From Chitinilyticum piscinae (GTDB lineage Bacteria; Pseudomonadota; Gammaproteobacteria; Burkholderiales; Chitinibacteraceae), in assembly GCF_015223195.1 (NCBI RefSeq), contig NZ_JADFUA010000003.1, forward strand, positions 62,001 to 126,000: a stretch of DNA of 64,000 nucleotides, read 5' to 3'. Below, piece after piece: positions 22,774 to 31,766 of this stretch (positions are counted from its first letter, which is position 1; each line of letters opens with the position of its first letter). The position numbers and the translations under genes are program-made. The notes beneath the pieces are model-generated. The model made no database searches. It was not told the origin of the DNA and was given only the letters and a program-made list of their open reading frames with translations.

Positions 22774-23790
22774 ATGTCCACCCTTGCCGCTCTAAATCAC
22801 CAGCTAGCTCAGGCTCGCCAATTGACACGCAGCAATTGCGTCGAGGCACTCAACCAGGCCACCCAGGCGGAGCAACTCGCCACCACTCTGGCACTACCCA
22901 GCGCCCGCGCAAAGGCGCTCTGCTGCATGGCCAATGCGTACTGGCTGCTTGGCGACACGGATCGCAGCCGCCAGAAGCTGGCAGAAGTGCAGCGCATTGC
23001 CCTCGGAAGCGACATTGGCCACAGCGAAGGCGAAGCGGCACTCATCACCGCCCGCAATCACTACACCCTGGGCGAGTACCCTCAAGCACGCGACTTCTGG
23101 CAACGCTGCCTGACCATGCCTGACGCAGCAATCCGCACGGAAGACCGCATTCTCGCCCTCATCGGGCTTGGACAATTATTTTTTGCCCACGAGCAGTTCC
23201 AGACGGCACTGGCCTACCACCAGCGAGCAGAAGAGCTGGCCGCCAGTTCCGACGATTATCACCTCCAGAGCGGCATCATGATCAATATCGCTGCCGATCT
23301 GGTGCAGCTTGATCGCCTTGAGGATGCGCGAGCGGTACTGAAAGACGCCCTACCCCTGGTCCGCGCTGACCGCAATGTCGAGTACGAGGCCGAGATTTAC
23401 ACGCATCTTGGCCACATTCAGCTCCTGCAGGGTGAACACGACAAGGCGCGCATGACATTACTCGTGGCACTCAAGATCAACCGCTTGCACCTCAAGCCCT
23501 GGTCCGAAGCAACCAATCAGCATTTGCTGGCTCGCTGCTATCTGCAAGCCGGCGACCTGCAACATGCGCGCGAACTGCTGGATGTATCACGCCAACTCGC
23601 CACCACGCTCGGCGTACAGCATCTGCAACTCAACATCCTCGACACCCAGATCGAACTGCATGAACGCGCACAGGATATGAATTCACTGCCCAGCCTGCGC
23701 GAGCAACGCAATGCCCTGCGCAGTGCGCTACTACGCCCGCACCTGGATGACATGCTCAGCACCATGGAGTTGCGCTTCGACGCCTGCTAA
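22774..23790 (+). CDS. Tetratricopeptide-repeat protein (stand-alone paralogue)
   Basis: A TPR protein of 338 aa from the ATG at 22774 (MSTLAALNHQLAQARQ); an in-frame ATG at 22741 adds 11 residues. LIGLGQLFFAHEQFQTALAY aligns with the shared signature of its upstream neighbour, and HYTLGEYPQARDFWQRCL matches HYTLGDYTEAIAYWTDCL in the same register. The two genes are tandem paralogues, 60 bp apart, likely cotranscribed. No enzymatic domain is visible. Confidence 0.75.
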   Translation: MSTLAALNHQLAQARQLTRSNCVEALNQATQAEQLATTLALPSARAKALCCMANAYWLLGDTDRSRQKLAEVQRIALGSDIGHSEGEAALITARNHYTLGEYPQARDFWQRCLTMPDAAIRTEDRILALIGLGQLFFAHEQFQTALAYHQRAEELAASSDDYHLQSGIMINIAADLVQLDRLEDARAVLKDALPLVRADRNVEYEAEIYTHLGHIQLLQGEHDKARMTLLVALKINRLHLKPWSEATNQHLLARCYLQAGDLQHARELLDVSRQLATTLGVQHLQLNILDTQIELHERAQDMNSLPSLREQRNALRSALLRPHLDDMLSTMELRFDAC

Positions 23791-24028
23791 TACATACCCG
23801 TGTATTGCCCCGCAAGCGGCACCTGTAAGAGTCCACAGACTCATACCCACAACAGTCATCGCAAGCGCACGCCATCAACCACACGTTCGGGCCGTGCACC
23901 ACCACGCAGCGACCATGGCTCTACACGGCGCAGCCCTTACATTTCCCCACGAAAAATGCACCTTTTACCAGTGCAAAATCCATTAAAATCCGGGTTTGCC
24001 CGAATACAAGCCACCCGGACTGCCTGCC

Positions 24029-27000
24029 ATGACCGAAAACAGCGTCATTCTTGAGCACACCCACGACCGACTGCGCGAGATTCCCTACAACTACACCTCG
24101 TTCTCCGATCGCGAAATCGTGATCCGTTTGCTGGGAGAATCCACCTGGCAGGTACTCGACCAGCTGCGCCAGGAGCGCAAAACCGGCCGTTCAGCCCGAA
24201 TGCTGTTCGAAGTACTTGGCGACATCTGGGTCGTCAAACGCAATCCATACCTGCAGGATGATCTGCTCGACAACCCCAAGCGCCTGCAATTGCTCGCCGA
24301 TGCCATGCACCACCGTCTGGCTGAAATCGAGAAGCGCCGCATGGATAATGAGCGCGTCGGCATCCTGATCGCCAAAACACGCGAAGCCGTGGATGCCTTC
24401 GAGCGCGAATTCCGCGATATCGCCGCCCTGCGCAAGCAGGTCATGAAACGCATGGGACGCCACACGCGCAGCGACAATATCTGCTTTGATGGTCTGGCGC
24501 GCGTTTCGCATGTCACCGACGCGACCGACTGGCGTGTCGAATACCCCTTCGTGGTGCTGAACCCGGATAGCGAAGAAGAAATGGCCCCGCTGGTCGCGGC
24601 CTGTATCGAGCTGGGCCTGACCGTGATTCCACGCGGCGGTGGTACCGGCTATACCGGTGGCGCCGTGCCGCTGACGCCGATGTCGGCAGTCATCAATACC
24701 GAAAAACTCGACCGTCACAACGGTGTCGAAGTGCGCCGCATTCCGGGCGTTGATCACGACGTGGCCACCATCCAGTGTGGTGCAGGCGTTGTCACCCGCC
24801 GCGTGATGGAAGCCGCCGAAAGCGCCGGGCTGGTATTCGCCGTTGACCCGACATCTGCCGATGCGTCCTGCATCGGCGGTAATGTCGCCATGAACGCTGG
24901 CGGCAAGAAGGCGGTACTGTGGGGAACGGCACTCGACAACCTGGTCAGCTGGAAGATGGTTGATCCGGACGGTAACTGGAAATTCATCGAACGCCTCGAT
25001 CACAATCTGGGCAAAATCCACGACGCTGCACAAGCCTCTTTCCGCATCACCACCCTCAAGCCCGATGGCAAGACGGTGCTGAATGAAGAAACACTGGTGA
25101 TTCCTGGTCAGCAGTTCCGCAAGGAAGGCCTGGGCAAGGACGTTACCGACAAATTCCTTGCCGGGCTGCCTGGCATCCAGAAGGAAGGCACCGACGGGCT
25201 GATTACCAGTGCACGCTTCATCCTGCACCGTTTGCCCGCACACACCCGCACCGTGTGCCTGGAGTTCTTCGGCACCGTAGCCCAGGCTACCCCGGCCATT
25301 GTGGAGATCACCGACTACTTCAAGCCCGGCGGCGCCGGTCTGGCCGCGGGGGTACAACTGGCCGGCCTGGAGCACCTCGACTGGCGCTACGTGCGGGCTG
25401 TGGGCTACGCGACCAAGGCCAAATCCAAGGGCCGCCCGAAGATGGTACTGATCGCCGATGTGGTCAGCGATGATGAACGTGCCGTTTCCGAAATTGCCAG
25501 CGCCATTGTGCGCATGGCGAATGTCCGCAGCGGCGAGGGCTTTATTGCCGTCACCGCCGAAGCACGCAAGAAATTCTGGCTGGATCGCGCCCGTACTGCG
25601 GCGATTGCCCGCCATACCAACGCCTTCAAGGTCAATGAAGACGTGGTGATCCCGCTGCATCGGCTGGGAGACTATTCCGATGCAATCGAGCGCATCAATA
25701 TCGAACTGTCGATCGACAACAAGCTGGAGCTGCTGGATACCCTCAGCGAGTTCTTTGCACAGGGGCGGCTACCGATCGATGCCGGCGACGCACCGATCAG
25801 CCACGAAGAGCTGATCGGCGACCGCCGTGAAACGGCGCTGCAGCTGATTGGCCGCACCCGCCAGCACTGGAGCTGGATCCGCGACAACCTGGACGCCGCT
25901 TTCGAGCTATACACAGCCGCGTATCCATCTGCAGTCCTTGAAAAAGATATTCAAGGAGAAGATACCCCGCAGAGCGTCTTTCATGCGATGCGTGATTTCG
26001 TGCTGCGCATGAGCTGGAAGCGCGAGCTACAGGGTGAGCTGGAGCAACTGTTTGCCGGCCGCACCGACAAGCCGATCCTGGATGCCGTGCTGGCGATTCA
26101 CCAGAAAGTGCTCAAGGGCCGTACCTGGGTGGCACTGCATATGCATGCCGGTGACGGCAATGTGCACACCAATATTCCGGTGAACTCCGATGATTACGAC
26201 ATGCTGCAGCGTGCGCATCATGCCGTAGCCCGCATCATGCAGGTTGCTCGCGATCTGGATGGTGTCATTTCCGGCGAGCACGGCATCGGCATCACCAAAT
26301 ACGAATTCCTTACCCGCGAAGAGCTGGCACCGTTCGAGGCCTACAAGCAGAAGGTCGACCCGCACGGCCGCTTCAACAAGGGCAAGCTGCTGCCTGGCGC
26401 GGACCTCAGCAATGCCTACACGCCGTCATTCAGCCTGCTGGGCGCCGAATCGCTGATTCTGGAGCAATCCGACATCGGCTCGATCTCGAATATGGTCAAG
26501 GACTGTCTGCGCTGCGGCAAGTGCAAGCCGGTCTGCACCACGCACGTGCCACGCGCGAATCTGCTCTACAGCCCGCGCAACAAGATTCTGGCCACTGGTC
26601 TCTTGACCGAAGCCTTCCTGTACGAAGAGCAGACCCGTCGGGGTATCTCGCTGAAACACTTCGAGGAACTGGGCGACGTGGCAGACCACTGCACCGTATG
26701 TCACCGCTGCGTGAACCCCTGTCCCGTGAAGATCGACTTTGGCGATGTCACCGTGGCAATGCGCAATTTCCTGCGCAAGGAAGGCAAGAAGAAATTCAAC
26801 CCGACCACCGCCATGGCCATGGGGTTCCTGACCCTCAAAGACCCAGCCACCATCAAGCTGATCCGCAAGGTCAGCATCGAGTGGGCCTACAAGGCGCAGC
26901 GTCTGGGCTATCAGATCGGCAAGCGCCTGGGGCTGACCAAGTCGGTGCTCACGCAACCGCCAGCCACAACCGGCGGCAAGCCGAATGTGAAGACGCAGGT

Positions 27001-27913
27001 CATTCACTTCATCAACAAACCAATGCCGGGCAAGCTGCCGAAGAAGACAGCGCGTGCACTGCTGGATGTGGAAGACAGCAGCATCATTCCGGTCATCCGC
27101 AATCCACGCGCCAGCGAGGACAGCGAGGCCGTGTTCTACTTCCCGGGTTGCGGCTCGGAGCGCCTGTTCAGCCAGGTCGGTCTCGCAACCCAGGCCATGC
27201 TGTGGCACGTCGGCACCACCACGGTACTGCCGCCGGGCTATCTGTGCTGCGGCTACCCGCAGGCGTCCTCCGGCTATGACGACAAGGCGGAGAAGATCAC
27301 CATGGAAAACCGCGTGCAGTTCCACCGCCTGGCCAATACACTGAACTACCTCGACATCAAGACAGTGATCGTGTCCTGTGGCACCTGCATGGATCAGCTG
27401 CTGAAATACCGGTTTGAGGATATCTTCCCAGGCTGCCGCCTGCTCGACATCCATGAGTATCTGCTGGAAAAGGGCGTGAAATTGAATGGCGTACAGGGCG
27501 TGCAGTACATGTACCACGAGCCCTGTCACACACCGATGAAGACCATCAAGGGAGTGGATGCCGCCAACCAGCTCATGGGACAACGCGTCGACCTGAACGA
27601 CCGCTGCTGCGGCGAATCGGGCTCGTTTGGCGTTTCCCAGCCGCACATCGCCACGCAAGTACGTTTCCGCAAGCAGGAGGAGATGGAGAAAGGTGCGGCC
27701 GCGCTCCGCGAAGCCTCCGGTGGCAAGGACGACGTGAAGATCCTGACCTCCTGCCCGGCCTGTCTGATGGGGCTGCAGCGCTACGATGACGATGCCGGCA
27801 CCACCGCCGATTACATCGTCGTGGAAATGGCCAAGCATATCCTCGGAGAAAACTGGATGCCGCAATACGTCGACGCCGCCCGCAATGGTGGCATCGAGCG
27901 CGTGCTGTTGTAA
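24029..27913 (+). CDS. Large FAD-linked oxidase / Fe-S / CCG oxidoreductase (DUF3683 family)
   Basis: A 1294-aa fusion. Residues ~1-140 are the DUF3683-type N-terminus. A D-lactate-dehydrogenase/glycolate-oxidase-like FAD domain follows, with [10 protein letters not shown] near 203 and [10 protein letters not shown] near 704. Next are two CxxCxxCxxxC clusters ([11 protein letters not shown] ~825, [12 protein letters not shown] ~889) for 4Fe-4S centres, then CCG-type modules (YFPGCG ~1037, HEPCH ~1163, [15 protein letters not shown] ~1241). Together they resemble a dehydrogenase and its electron-transfer subunits in one chain, so oxidation of a 2-hydroxyacid feeding quinones is likely; the substrate cannot be told. 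An upstream TTG (23996) is less likely than the ATG used. Confidence 0.85.
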   Translation: MTENSVILEHTHDRLREIPYNYTSFSDREIVIRLLGESTWQVLDQLRQERKTGRSARMLFEVLGDIWVVKRNPYLQDDLLDNPKRLQLLADAMHHRLAEIEKRRMDNERVGILIAKTREAVDAFEREFRDIAALRKQVMKRMGRHTRSDNICFDGLARVSHVTDATDWRVEYPFVVLNPDSEEEMAPLVAACIELGLTVIPRGGGTGYTGGAVPLTPMSAVINTEKLDRHNGVEVRRIPGVDHDVATIQCGAGVVTRRVMEAAESAGLVFAVDPTSADASCIGGNVAMNAGGKKAVLWGTALDNLVSWKMVDPDGNWKFIERLDHNLGKIHDAAQASFRITTLKPDGKTVLNEETLVIPGQQFRKEGLGKDVTDKFLAGLPGIQKEGTDGLITSARFILHRLPAHTRTVCLEFFGTVAQATPAIVEITDYFKPGGAGLAAGVQLAGLEHLDWRYVRAVGYATKAKSKGRPKMVLIADVVSDDERAVSEIASAIVRMANVRSGEGFIAVTAEARKKFWLDRARTAAIARHTNAFKVNEDVVIPLHRLGDYSDAIERINIELSIDNKLELLDTLSEFFAQGRLPIDAGDAPISHEELIGDRRETALQLIGRTRQHWSWIRDNLDAAFELYTAAYPSAVLEKDIQGEDTPQSVFHAMRDFVLRMSWKRELQGELEQLFAGRTDKPILDAVLAIHQKVLKGRTWVALHMHAGDGNVHTNIPVNSDDYDMLQRAHHAVARIMQVARDLDGVISGEHGIGITKYEFLTREELAPFEAYKQKVDPHGRFNKGKLLPGADLSNAYTPSFSLLGAESLILEQSDIGSISNMVKDCLRCGKCKPVCTTHVPRANLLYSPRNKILATGLLTEAFLYEEQTRRGISLKHFEELGDVADHCTVCHRCVNPCPVKIDFGDVTVAMRNFLRKEGKKKFNPTTAMAMGFLTLKDPATIKLIRKVSIEWAYKAQRLGYQIGKRLGLTKSVLTQPPATTGGKPNVKTQVIHFINKPMPGKLPKKTARALLDVEDSSIIPVIRNPRASEDSEAVFYFPGCGSERLFSQVGLATQAMLWHVGTTTVLPPGYLCCGYPQASSGYDDKAEKITMENRVQFHRLANTLNYLDIKTVIVSCGTCMDQLLKYRFEDIFPGCRLLDIHEYLLEKGVKLNGVQGVQYMYHEPCHTPMKTIKGVDAANQLMGQRVDLNDRCCGESGSFGVSQPHIATQVRFRKQEEMEKGAAALREASGGKDDVKILTSCPACLMGLQRYDDDAGTTADYIVVEMAKHILGENWMPQYVDAARNGGIERVLL

Positions 27914-27934
27914 TTTCGCAGCAGCGTGATCCGA

Positions 27935-27960
27935 CGGGGCGGCGACAGTCGCCCCGTTTT
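27935..27960 (+). terminator. Intrinsic terminator after the DUF3683 oxidoreductase
   Basis: CGGGGCG and CGCCCCG pair across a short loop and are followed by TTTT, 22 nt after the stop codon. Confidence 0.75.
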
Positions 27961-28062
27961 GCGTGACGCCTGTGCCGGCATAAGGCCAGCTATGGTTTCA
28001 CCTTATTGGGTTTATCGCTATGCTCGGGTATAGAAAGCATCCGTTTACAGGAAAACCAGTAG

Positions 28063-28476
28063 ATGACCAGCCACTGCCCTCTCTGCGCTGATGCCGGCGG
28101 CGATCTCCTCTGGCAGGATGAGTTCTGCCGCGTCATTCTGCCGAACGAGCCGGACTATCCCGGCTTCTGCCGTGTGGTGCTGAATGCGCATCTTGCCGAA
28201 ATGACCGATCTGACACTCAGTGACCGCGAGCGCCTGATGCGTGTGGTCTATGCCGTGGAGTCCGCCGTGCGCGACACGCTGCAGCCAGACAAGATCAATC
28301 TGGCGGCGCTGGGCAATGTCGTACCCCACTTGCACTGGCACATCATTGCGCGCTGGCGCGACGATCGGCATTTTCCGGCGCCGGTCTGGGCTTCCCCGGT
28401 GCGCACGGCGGTGCACCATCCCGGTGAAGTTGCGCTGGCGGCACTGCGGCAGCGGCTGGCGGAGCTGCAACCATGA
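28063..28476 (+). CDS. HIT-family nucleotide-binding hydrolase
   Basis: A 137-aa member of the histidine-triad superfamily. The motif VPHLHWHIIAR near residue 88 fits HxHxH with the central positions used for nucleotidyl hydrolysis or transfer. Typical activities are dinucleoside polyphosphate or adenylyl-substrate hydrolysis; the substrate is not predictable here. Two Cys near the N-terminus (CPLC) may bind metal. The stop overlaps the next gene's start by 4 bp (ATGA), so the pair is translationally coupled. Confidence 0.88.
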   Translation: MTSHCPLCADAGGDLLWQDEFCRVILPNEPDYPGFCRVVLNAHLAEMTDLTLSDRERLMRVVYAVESAVRDTLQPDKINLAALGNVVPHLHWHIIARWRDDRHFPAPVWASPVRTAVHHPGEVALAALRQRLAELQP

Positions 28477-30101
28477 GTCTGTCTCCCCGCGCCATTCAGC
28501 CTGATTCCGGCAGCCCGGCGCCGTTTGCCGACGCACGTGCGGCGCGGGAATGGCTCAAACTGCTACCACTGATCAACACACCGCTGGCACACAGCGACTT
28601 GCGCCAGGCACTGGAGCAGATGAACCAGAGCAGCCTAGCTGCACTGGAAAAGCTGAAAATTCTCGAGCAGTTCCGTGAAACCATTCATCTGGTCCAGGAT
28701 GACTGGATGCGCGCCCTGCTGGCCAAACCGCTGCCGCTGAATCCGGTCGAACACCAGCAATGGCTGCAGCTGGTGCAACTGTGGGAGCTGACCAGCGACG
28801 GCTATGCCACCTGCTGGCTGGCCGCGATCGAGGAAGATGCCGGAGTCCTGCAGTACCGCGCCTTGCTGGCTGAACGCACGCTATATTATGGCGTTCGCAT
28901 ATTGCATGCCCATGCACTGGCCTATCAGGCCCAGCCCGAGCACTACTGGCAGCGGCTGTTTGCCCACTACAGCTGGGCGCGCCAGCTCGGCGACGCCACC
29001 GAGCGGGTACGTGACAGCCTCTGCCAGGCAACCAGCGGGGTCAGCAACGTGGAAAGCCTGTTCATCCAGGCGCTGCTTTTCAGCGCCGGCAACCCGCAGC
29101 AGCTGAGCCAGCGCCAGCAGCAGTGGCTGTATCCGGTACTGGAACTGCTGGCGCCACGTACCCGGCTGGGTAGCGACGCGCCGGGACTGAATCAGTTTGC
29201 CCCCTTGCGCATCGACCTCGACCAGCCAGCTGCACCGCAACGCCGGCCGAATCTGCCCCAGGGCGCAGGCTCTCTCGCCATCGATACACTGGCACTGGCC
29301 CAGACGCTAAGCAAGCGCATCAAGCTGCTGCGCCAGGGCGAAGCCCCGGCTCAGCTGGGACTGGGCAACGGCCTGTCTGGCGAAGCCTGCGAATCCCTGC
29401 TGCGTGACCTCTACCGGCACTGGTGCGAACAGCCCGCCGAGCGCAAGCTGCCACGCAAGGAACAGCAAAGCCATCTCGAGCTGGCCGGCGCGGGGCTGAC
29501 CAATCAGCATCGCTGGATTGCGCGCGGTCGTTATGCGCCCCCACCGATCAAGCAGCAGACGGTCTACGGCAATCGCGATGTGCTGGATATCCAGATGTTC
29601 GGGCAGACTACCCGCAAGCTGGTGGCACCTGTTCTGGCAGAAGCCGAGCGTGAGGAGTGGCAGCTGGTGGACGAAACCGCACTGGGCGTGCGCCTGCAGC
29701 GGCCCCTGGGCGGACAGCGGCTGCAGCTGCAGCAATTGCTGACCCTGCGACTGGGTGAACAGCTGCTCTGTGGTTCGGTACGCTGGCTGGAAATCTGCGC
29801 GGATTCGATCACCATTGGCATCCGCCTGCTTCCCGGGGTACCCAGTCCGGCCGCCGCACGAACCATTGAAGCCGTGCGGCTCGGGCAGGAAGCCTTTACG
29901 GAAGTGCTGCTGCTGCCGGCCATGGCGGCACTGAAGGAACCCAACTCATTGCTGCAGCCACCAGGCTGGTTCCGCCAGGGACGCGTGATCGAGCTGTGGG
30001 ATGGCAGCAAGCTGCACAAGCTGCGCATGCAGAAAGTTATCGAACGGGGCTGCGATTTCGAGCGCGTGCACATCGTACCGGCTGGCAGCACCGGCACCTG
30101 A
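28473..30101 (+). CDS. Conserved hypothetical protein with PilZ-like C-terminal region
   Basis: A 542-aa predicted cytoplasmic protein, helix-rich for the first ~400 residues. The C-terminal stretch from about residue 385 (WQLVDETALGVRL, then VRWLEICADSITIGIRLL) resembles the beta-barrel half of atypical PilZ domains, with D-E-T-x-x-G in place of the usual D-x-S-x-x-G. If so it may bind cyclic-di-GMP, which would fit the many c-di-GMP genes in the window, but a clear RxxxR motif was not found. It is coupled to the HIT gene. Confidence 0.55.
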   Translation: MSLSPRAIQPDSGSPAPFADARAAREWLKLLPLINTPLAHSDLRQALEQMNQSSLAALEKLKILEQFRETIHLVQDDWMRALLAKPLPLNPVEHQQWLQLVQLWELTSDGYATCWLAAIEEDAGVLQYRALLAERTLYYGVRILHAHALAYQAQPEHYWQRLFAHYSWARQLGDATERVRDSLCQATSGVSNVESLFIQALLFSAGNPQQLSQRQQQWLYPVLELLAPRTRLGSDAPGLNQFAPLRIDLDQPAAPQRRPNLPQGAGSLAIDTLALAQTLSKRIKLLRQGEAPAQLGLGNGLSGEACESLLRDLYRHWCEQPAERKLPRKEQQSHLELAGAGLTNQHRWIARGRYAPPPIKQQTVYGNRDVLDIQMFGQTTRKLVAPVLAEAEREEWQLVDETALGVRLQRPLGGQRLQLQQLLTLRLGEQLLCGSVRWLEICADSITIGIRLLPGVPSPAAARTIEAVRLGQEAFTEVLLLPAMAALKEPNSLLQPPGWFRQGRVIELWDGSKLHKLRMQKVIERGCDFERVHIVPAGSTGT

Positions 30102-30114
30102 CACAATACCCAAC

Positions 30115-30165
30115 ACCCCATAGACCCAAAACTATTTCAGAGAAAAAGCTTGGGCCGCATACCCC
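30115..30165. repeat. Dispersed ~50-nt intergenic element, copy between convergent genes
   Basis: A 51-nt segment starting ACCCCATAGA and ending ATACCCC. It has exactly the same length, same 10-nt start and same 7-nt end as the copy at 61066-61116, with a shared GAAAA(A)GC..GGGC block inside. It occupies most of the gap between the PilZ-like and HD-GYP genes. Confidence 0.6.
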
Positions 30166-30171
30166 ATCAAA

Positions 30172-31758
30172 TCAGGCAAGTCCGGCCAGCTTGCGCAATG
30201 CTTCCTCGTCGACGGCATCAATCTGCTGTGTCTCGAGGTAGCTTTCGGCGTAGCGCAGCCAGACTTTCTCGCATAGGAATACCTCGAACAGATCCGGGTC
30301 AATGTGCTGCTCGGCCACCATGCGGGCCATAATGGTCATGGCCTGCGACAGCTTCATGCCATGCTTGTACGGACGGTCTCGCGCAGTCAGCGCTTCGAAT
30401 ACGTCGGCGATCCCCATGATGCGCGCCTGGATGCTCATCTGCTCGCGGGTCAGCCCGCGCGGATAGCCCTTGCCATCCATGCGCTCGTGATGGCCACCGG
30501 CGTATTCGGGCACATTGCGCAAATGCTTGGGCCAGGGCAGGCTTTCCAGCATCTGGATGGTCACCTCGATGTGGTGATTGATGATCTGTCGCTCGCTATC
30601 GGTCAGCGTGCCCTTGCGGATCGCGAGGTTCTGCAACTCGTCATTGCTCAGAAACGGCTCATCCACACCTTGCGGGGTACGCCAGCGATAACCAGCGATG
30701 TGATGTAGCCTGGCCAGATCCTCATCGCGCATGAATTCACCGCCCACATTGCAGCGCCGCAGAAATGCCAGATCATCGGCATATTGGGCCAGCAGTTGCA
30801 CATGGGCTTCGTGCGTCAATTCGCCCCTGAGGTGGGCGATTTCGGCATCCCGCTTGAGCACTTCGAAGCGCGTTTCGATCAGGCCGATGCGGTCATACAG
30901 TGTCTGCAGCTTGGTGGCCTTGTCGACCACATGAACCGGGGTAGTGACTTTGCCGCAATCATGCAGCAGGCCGGCAATCTGCAATTCGTAACGCTCGGTT
31001 TCATTCAGCTGAAAATCACGCAACGGGCCACTGGTCGTAGCCGCCGCCGCATCGGCAAGCAGCATGGTCAGTGCAGGCACCCGCTGGCAGTGTCCACCGG
31101 TATAGGGCGACTTGTCATCAATGGCCAGGTTAATCAGCTTGATGAACGATTCGAACAGGGTTTGCAGCGACTCGATCAGTGCACGGTTGGTCAGTGCAAT
31201 CGCCGCCTGCGACGCCAGCGATTCGACCAGATGCTGATCCTCCGCATCGAACTCGCGGGTTTCGCCTTTACTATCCAGGGCATTAATCAGCTGCAGGGCA
31301 CCAATGATTTCCCGTTCGTGATTTTTCAGCGGAACCGTAAGAAACGATTGCGAGCGATAGCTGTTGGCCGCATCGAAGCGCCGCGTGCCGGAGAAATCAT
31401 AGCCTTGCGCCTCGTAGGCATCGGCAATATTGATGGTGCGCCCCTCAAGCACCGAGCAGGCCACGACATTATTGCGGTTGGGCGTACCATCCGAGTGATA
31501 GAGCGGTACCGGCGGCAGTGGCACCGCCTTGCCGGTGGTACCTCCCAGCGCCACACCGAGGCGATCGGTCATGACGATCTCGAAATGCAGCTGATCATCC
31601 TGCAAGCGGTACAGCGTACCGGCATCGGCGTGCACCAGCGATTTGGCCGCCACCAGGATATGTTCCATCAGCGCATTGATATCGGTCTCGCCCGACAAGG
31701 CGATCCCAATCGCATTCAGCCGCTCAAGCCGTTCGCGTAAGACACTGTTGCTGGCCAT
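30172..31758 (-). CDS. GAF - HD-GYP cyclic-di-GMP phosphodiesterase
   Basis: A 528-aa protein with a GAF sensor (about residues 20-185) and an HD-GYP domain that hydrolyses cyclic-di-GMP. HDCGK lies near 266 and HHERMDGKGYPRGL near 421, with downstream ADVFEALTARDRPYK, so the metal ligands look intact. About 115 residues are inserted between HDCGK and the rest of the domain. A GGAGG Shine-Dalgarno precedes the ATG, and the gene begins 8 bp after the ATPase gene, so it is the last gene of the kinase operon. Confidence 0.9.
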   Translation of the reverse strand: MASNSVLRERLERLNAIGIALSGETDINALMEHILVAAKSLVHADAGTLYRLQDDQLHFEIVMTDRLGVALGGTTGKAVPLPPVPLYHSDGTPNRNNVVACSVLEGRTINIADAYEAQGYDFSGTRRFDAANSYRSQSFLTVPLKNHEREIIGALQLINALDSKGETREFDAEDQHLVESLASQAAIALTNRALIESLQTLFESFIKLINLAIDDKSPYTGGHCQRVPALTMLLADAAAATTSGPLRDFQLNETERYELQIAGLLHDCGKVTTPVHVVDKATKLQTLYDRIGLIETRFEVLKRDAEIAHLRGELTHEAHVQLLAQYADDLAFLRRCNVGGEFMRDEDLARLHHIAGYRWRTPQGVDEPFLSNDELQNLAIRKGTLTDSERQIINHHIEVTIQMLESLPWPKHLRNVPEYAGGHHERMDGKGYPRGLTREQMSIQARIMGIADVFEALTARDRPYKHGMKLSQAMTIMARMVAEQHIDPDLFEVFLCEKVWLRYAESYLETQQIDAVDEEALRKLAGLA

Positions 31759-31766
31759 TGCGCCTC

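Noticed and set aside
28034-28062. GGGTATAGAAAGC upstream of the HIT gene as another copy of the ~50-nt element
   Set aside because: Only the left end is similar; no matching right end lies about 50 nt away.
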